Shown: positions 23,306-23,659 of the stretch, piece after piece
Layout: every line of letters starts with the position of its first letter
How positions within the stretch are numbered: position 1 is the stretch's first letter
From: a virus
Reading direction: 5' to 3' (one strand)
Virus record (IMG/VR): IMGVR_UViG_3300021197_000410
Coordinates: 1-23,659 of that record
DNA length: 23,659 nucleotides
Program-made: the position numbers and the translations under genes
Notes under the pieces: model-generated
What the model was told of the DNA's origin: nothing
The model's database searches: none
What the model saw: the letters and a program-made list of their open reading frames with translations, nothing else

Positions 23306-23421
23306 TTCTTGATCCTCTTCAGAGTGCGGTTCATCTCGCGGCTAGTATGGCAATAGCAGACTACGAAGCCCACAACGTAAGCAGCAATAAGCACTGCACA
23401 AAGTATCTGTAGACCTATCAT
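23302..23421 (-). CDS. 39-residue single-span membrane peptide
   Basis: A short gene with a strong ribosome site (GAGGAG at 23428-23433 on the minus strand, 6 bases before the ATG). Its TGA overlaps the first ATG of thyX. Residues 2-24 are one hydrophobic span containing three Cys (Cys8, Cys22, Cys24), followed by a strongly basic tail (REMNRTLKRIKK). The positive-inside rule puts the tail in the cytoplasm. Size and layout resemble small membrane-active phage peptides, for example superinfection or lysis-control peptides, but no family is recognised. Confidence 0.7.
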   Translation of the reverse strand: MIGLQILCAVLIAAYVVGFVVCYCHTSREMNRTLKRIKK

Positions 23422-23427
23422 GTTATT

Positions 23428-23433
23428 CTCCTC
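23428..23433 (-). promoter_or_regulatory. Strong ribosome binding site for the 39-aa membrane peptide
   Basis: GAGGAG, part of a longer GAGAGAGGAG purine run, lies 6 bases before the ATG. This is among the best ribosome sites in the leftward block and decides the start of a gene too short to stand on length alone. Confidence 0.75.
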
Positions 23434-23453
23434 TCTCTTTTTTTAGAACAGCG

Positions 23454-23469
23454 GGTGATGTGTATCACC
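23454..23469. other. Small stem-loop at a gene end
   Basis: GGTGAT-GTGT-ATCACC forms a perfect 6-base stem with a 4-base loop. It includes the TGA of the partial gene at the window end and lies upstream of the membrane-peptide ribosome site. It has no following T run in either direction, so it is not a standard intrinsic terminator. An RNA-processing or translational role is possible, and chance cannot be excluded. Confidence 0.35.
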
Positions 23470-23659
23470 TTCGCTTAGTGTTAAGACGCCAGTGTACCCA
23501 GCTTTCCTGACAGTGATGGTACCCGAAGATCATGTCAATCATGCGGGCGCAGTTCCGTCGCTGTCGTCTTCGCAGTTCATGTTGTCGGGCGCTGAACGTC
23601 TGCTCATCAGCACCGCCCAGCACCACGTTTATTAGTACAGATACAGCACGAGCTACTCT
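23465..23659 (-). CDS. Small basic phage protein, 5'-truncated at window end
   Basis: The frame is open from the last base of the window, and 64 residues are visible before TGA. It reads VSVLINVVLGGADEQTFSARQHELRR, then MIDMIFGYHHCQESW and ends WRLNTKRR. The LNVxLGGxxDQTFSAR plus IDxIF and HCxxSW pattern is one I recall from small proteins of diverse phages, with unknown function. Most of the protein is probably visible. It is Arg-rich with a His/Cys cluster, which might bind metal or nucleic acid. It is followed by a 43-base gap with a stem-loop and the next ribosome site. Confidence 0.65.
   Translation of the reverse strand, partial: RVARAVSVLINVVLGGADEQTFSARQHELRRRQRRNCARMIDMIFGYHHCQESWVHWRLNTKRR

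Overview
The window looks like part of the genome of a marine tailed phage, podovirus-like, or of a prophage or metagenomic relative. The best match I can name from memory is the HMO-2011-type group, known from phages of SAR116 and Rhodobacteraceae. The main reasons are a family A DNA polymerase with a DnaJ-like zinc-knuckle insert between its exonuclease and polymerase parts, T7-type replication genes (separate primase and DnaB-like helicase, endonuclease I), and phage nucleotide-metabolism genes (class II ribonucleotide reductase, glutaredoxin, MazG, ThyX) with PhoH. No search could be run, so the taxonomy is inference.

Layout. Positions 1-10363 are a rightward block of six genes that look like virion and lysis functions. 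They are a 5'-truncated protein with a long 22-residue (2 x 11) Asn/Gln-rich repeat, a protein with a C-terminal lysozyme-like segment, a small three-helix membrane protein (holin candidate), an acidic 190-residue protein, a 630-residue protein, and a 1196-residue large internal virion protein candidate with a duplicated EEDTLAKYL motif at its N-terminus. Positions 10364-23659 are one tightly packed leftward block, read from right to left. It holds a 5'-truncated small phage protein, a 39-residue membrane peptide, ThyX, tyrosine recombinase, primase, DUF6378-like protein, DnaB-like helicase, a 50-residue coiled-coil protein, DNA polymerase, an acidic-tailed protein, a Cys-rich PD-(D/E)XK nuclease, endonuclease I, two small unknowns, MazG, class II RNR, glutaredoxin, an endonuclease VII-like HNH protein, PhoH, and finally a 68-residue protein with the residue pattern of Acb2/Tad1-type cyclic-nucleotide sponges. 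The two blocks converge with abutting stop codons at 10361-10366 and no intergenic space.

How it works together (inference). The leftward block is the early and middle programme. RNR with glutaredoxin, ThyX and MazG would supply and clean the dNTP pool; primase, helicase and polymerase copy the genome; the recombination nucleases and endonuclease I process branched or host DNA; the recombinase suggests integration or resolution; the last gene may blunt cyclic-nucleotide immunity. The rightward block is the late programme for internal virion proteins used in DNA ejection and for lysis. Genes overlap or abut nearly everywhere, so translational coupling is likely. I found no tRNA, rRNA, CRISPR array or insertion sequence. 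No terminase, portal, capsid or phage RNA polymerase gene lies in the window.

Several starts differ from the longest possible ORF. I chose them from ribosome binding sites and stop-start overlaps: endonuclease I at 15086, the 108-residue protein at 14647, the 57-residue protein at 14319, DNA polymerase at 18935 and the DUF6378-like protein at 20687. Three genes shorter than about 65 codons, or cut by the window edge, were found by reading the minus strand directly (18932-19084, 23302-23421, 23465-23659).
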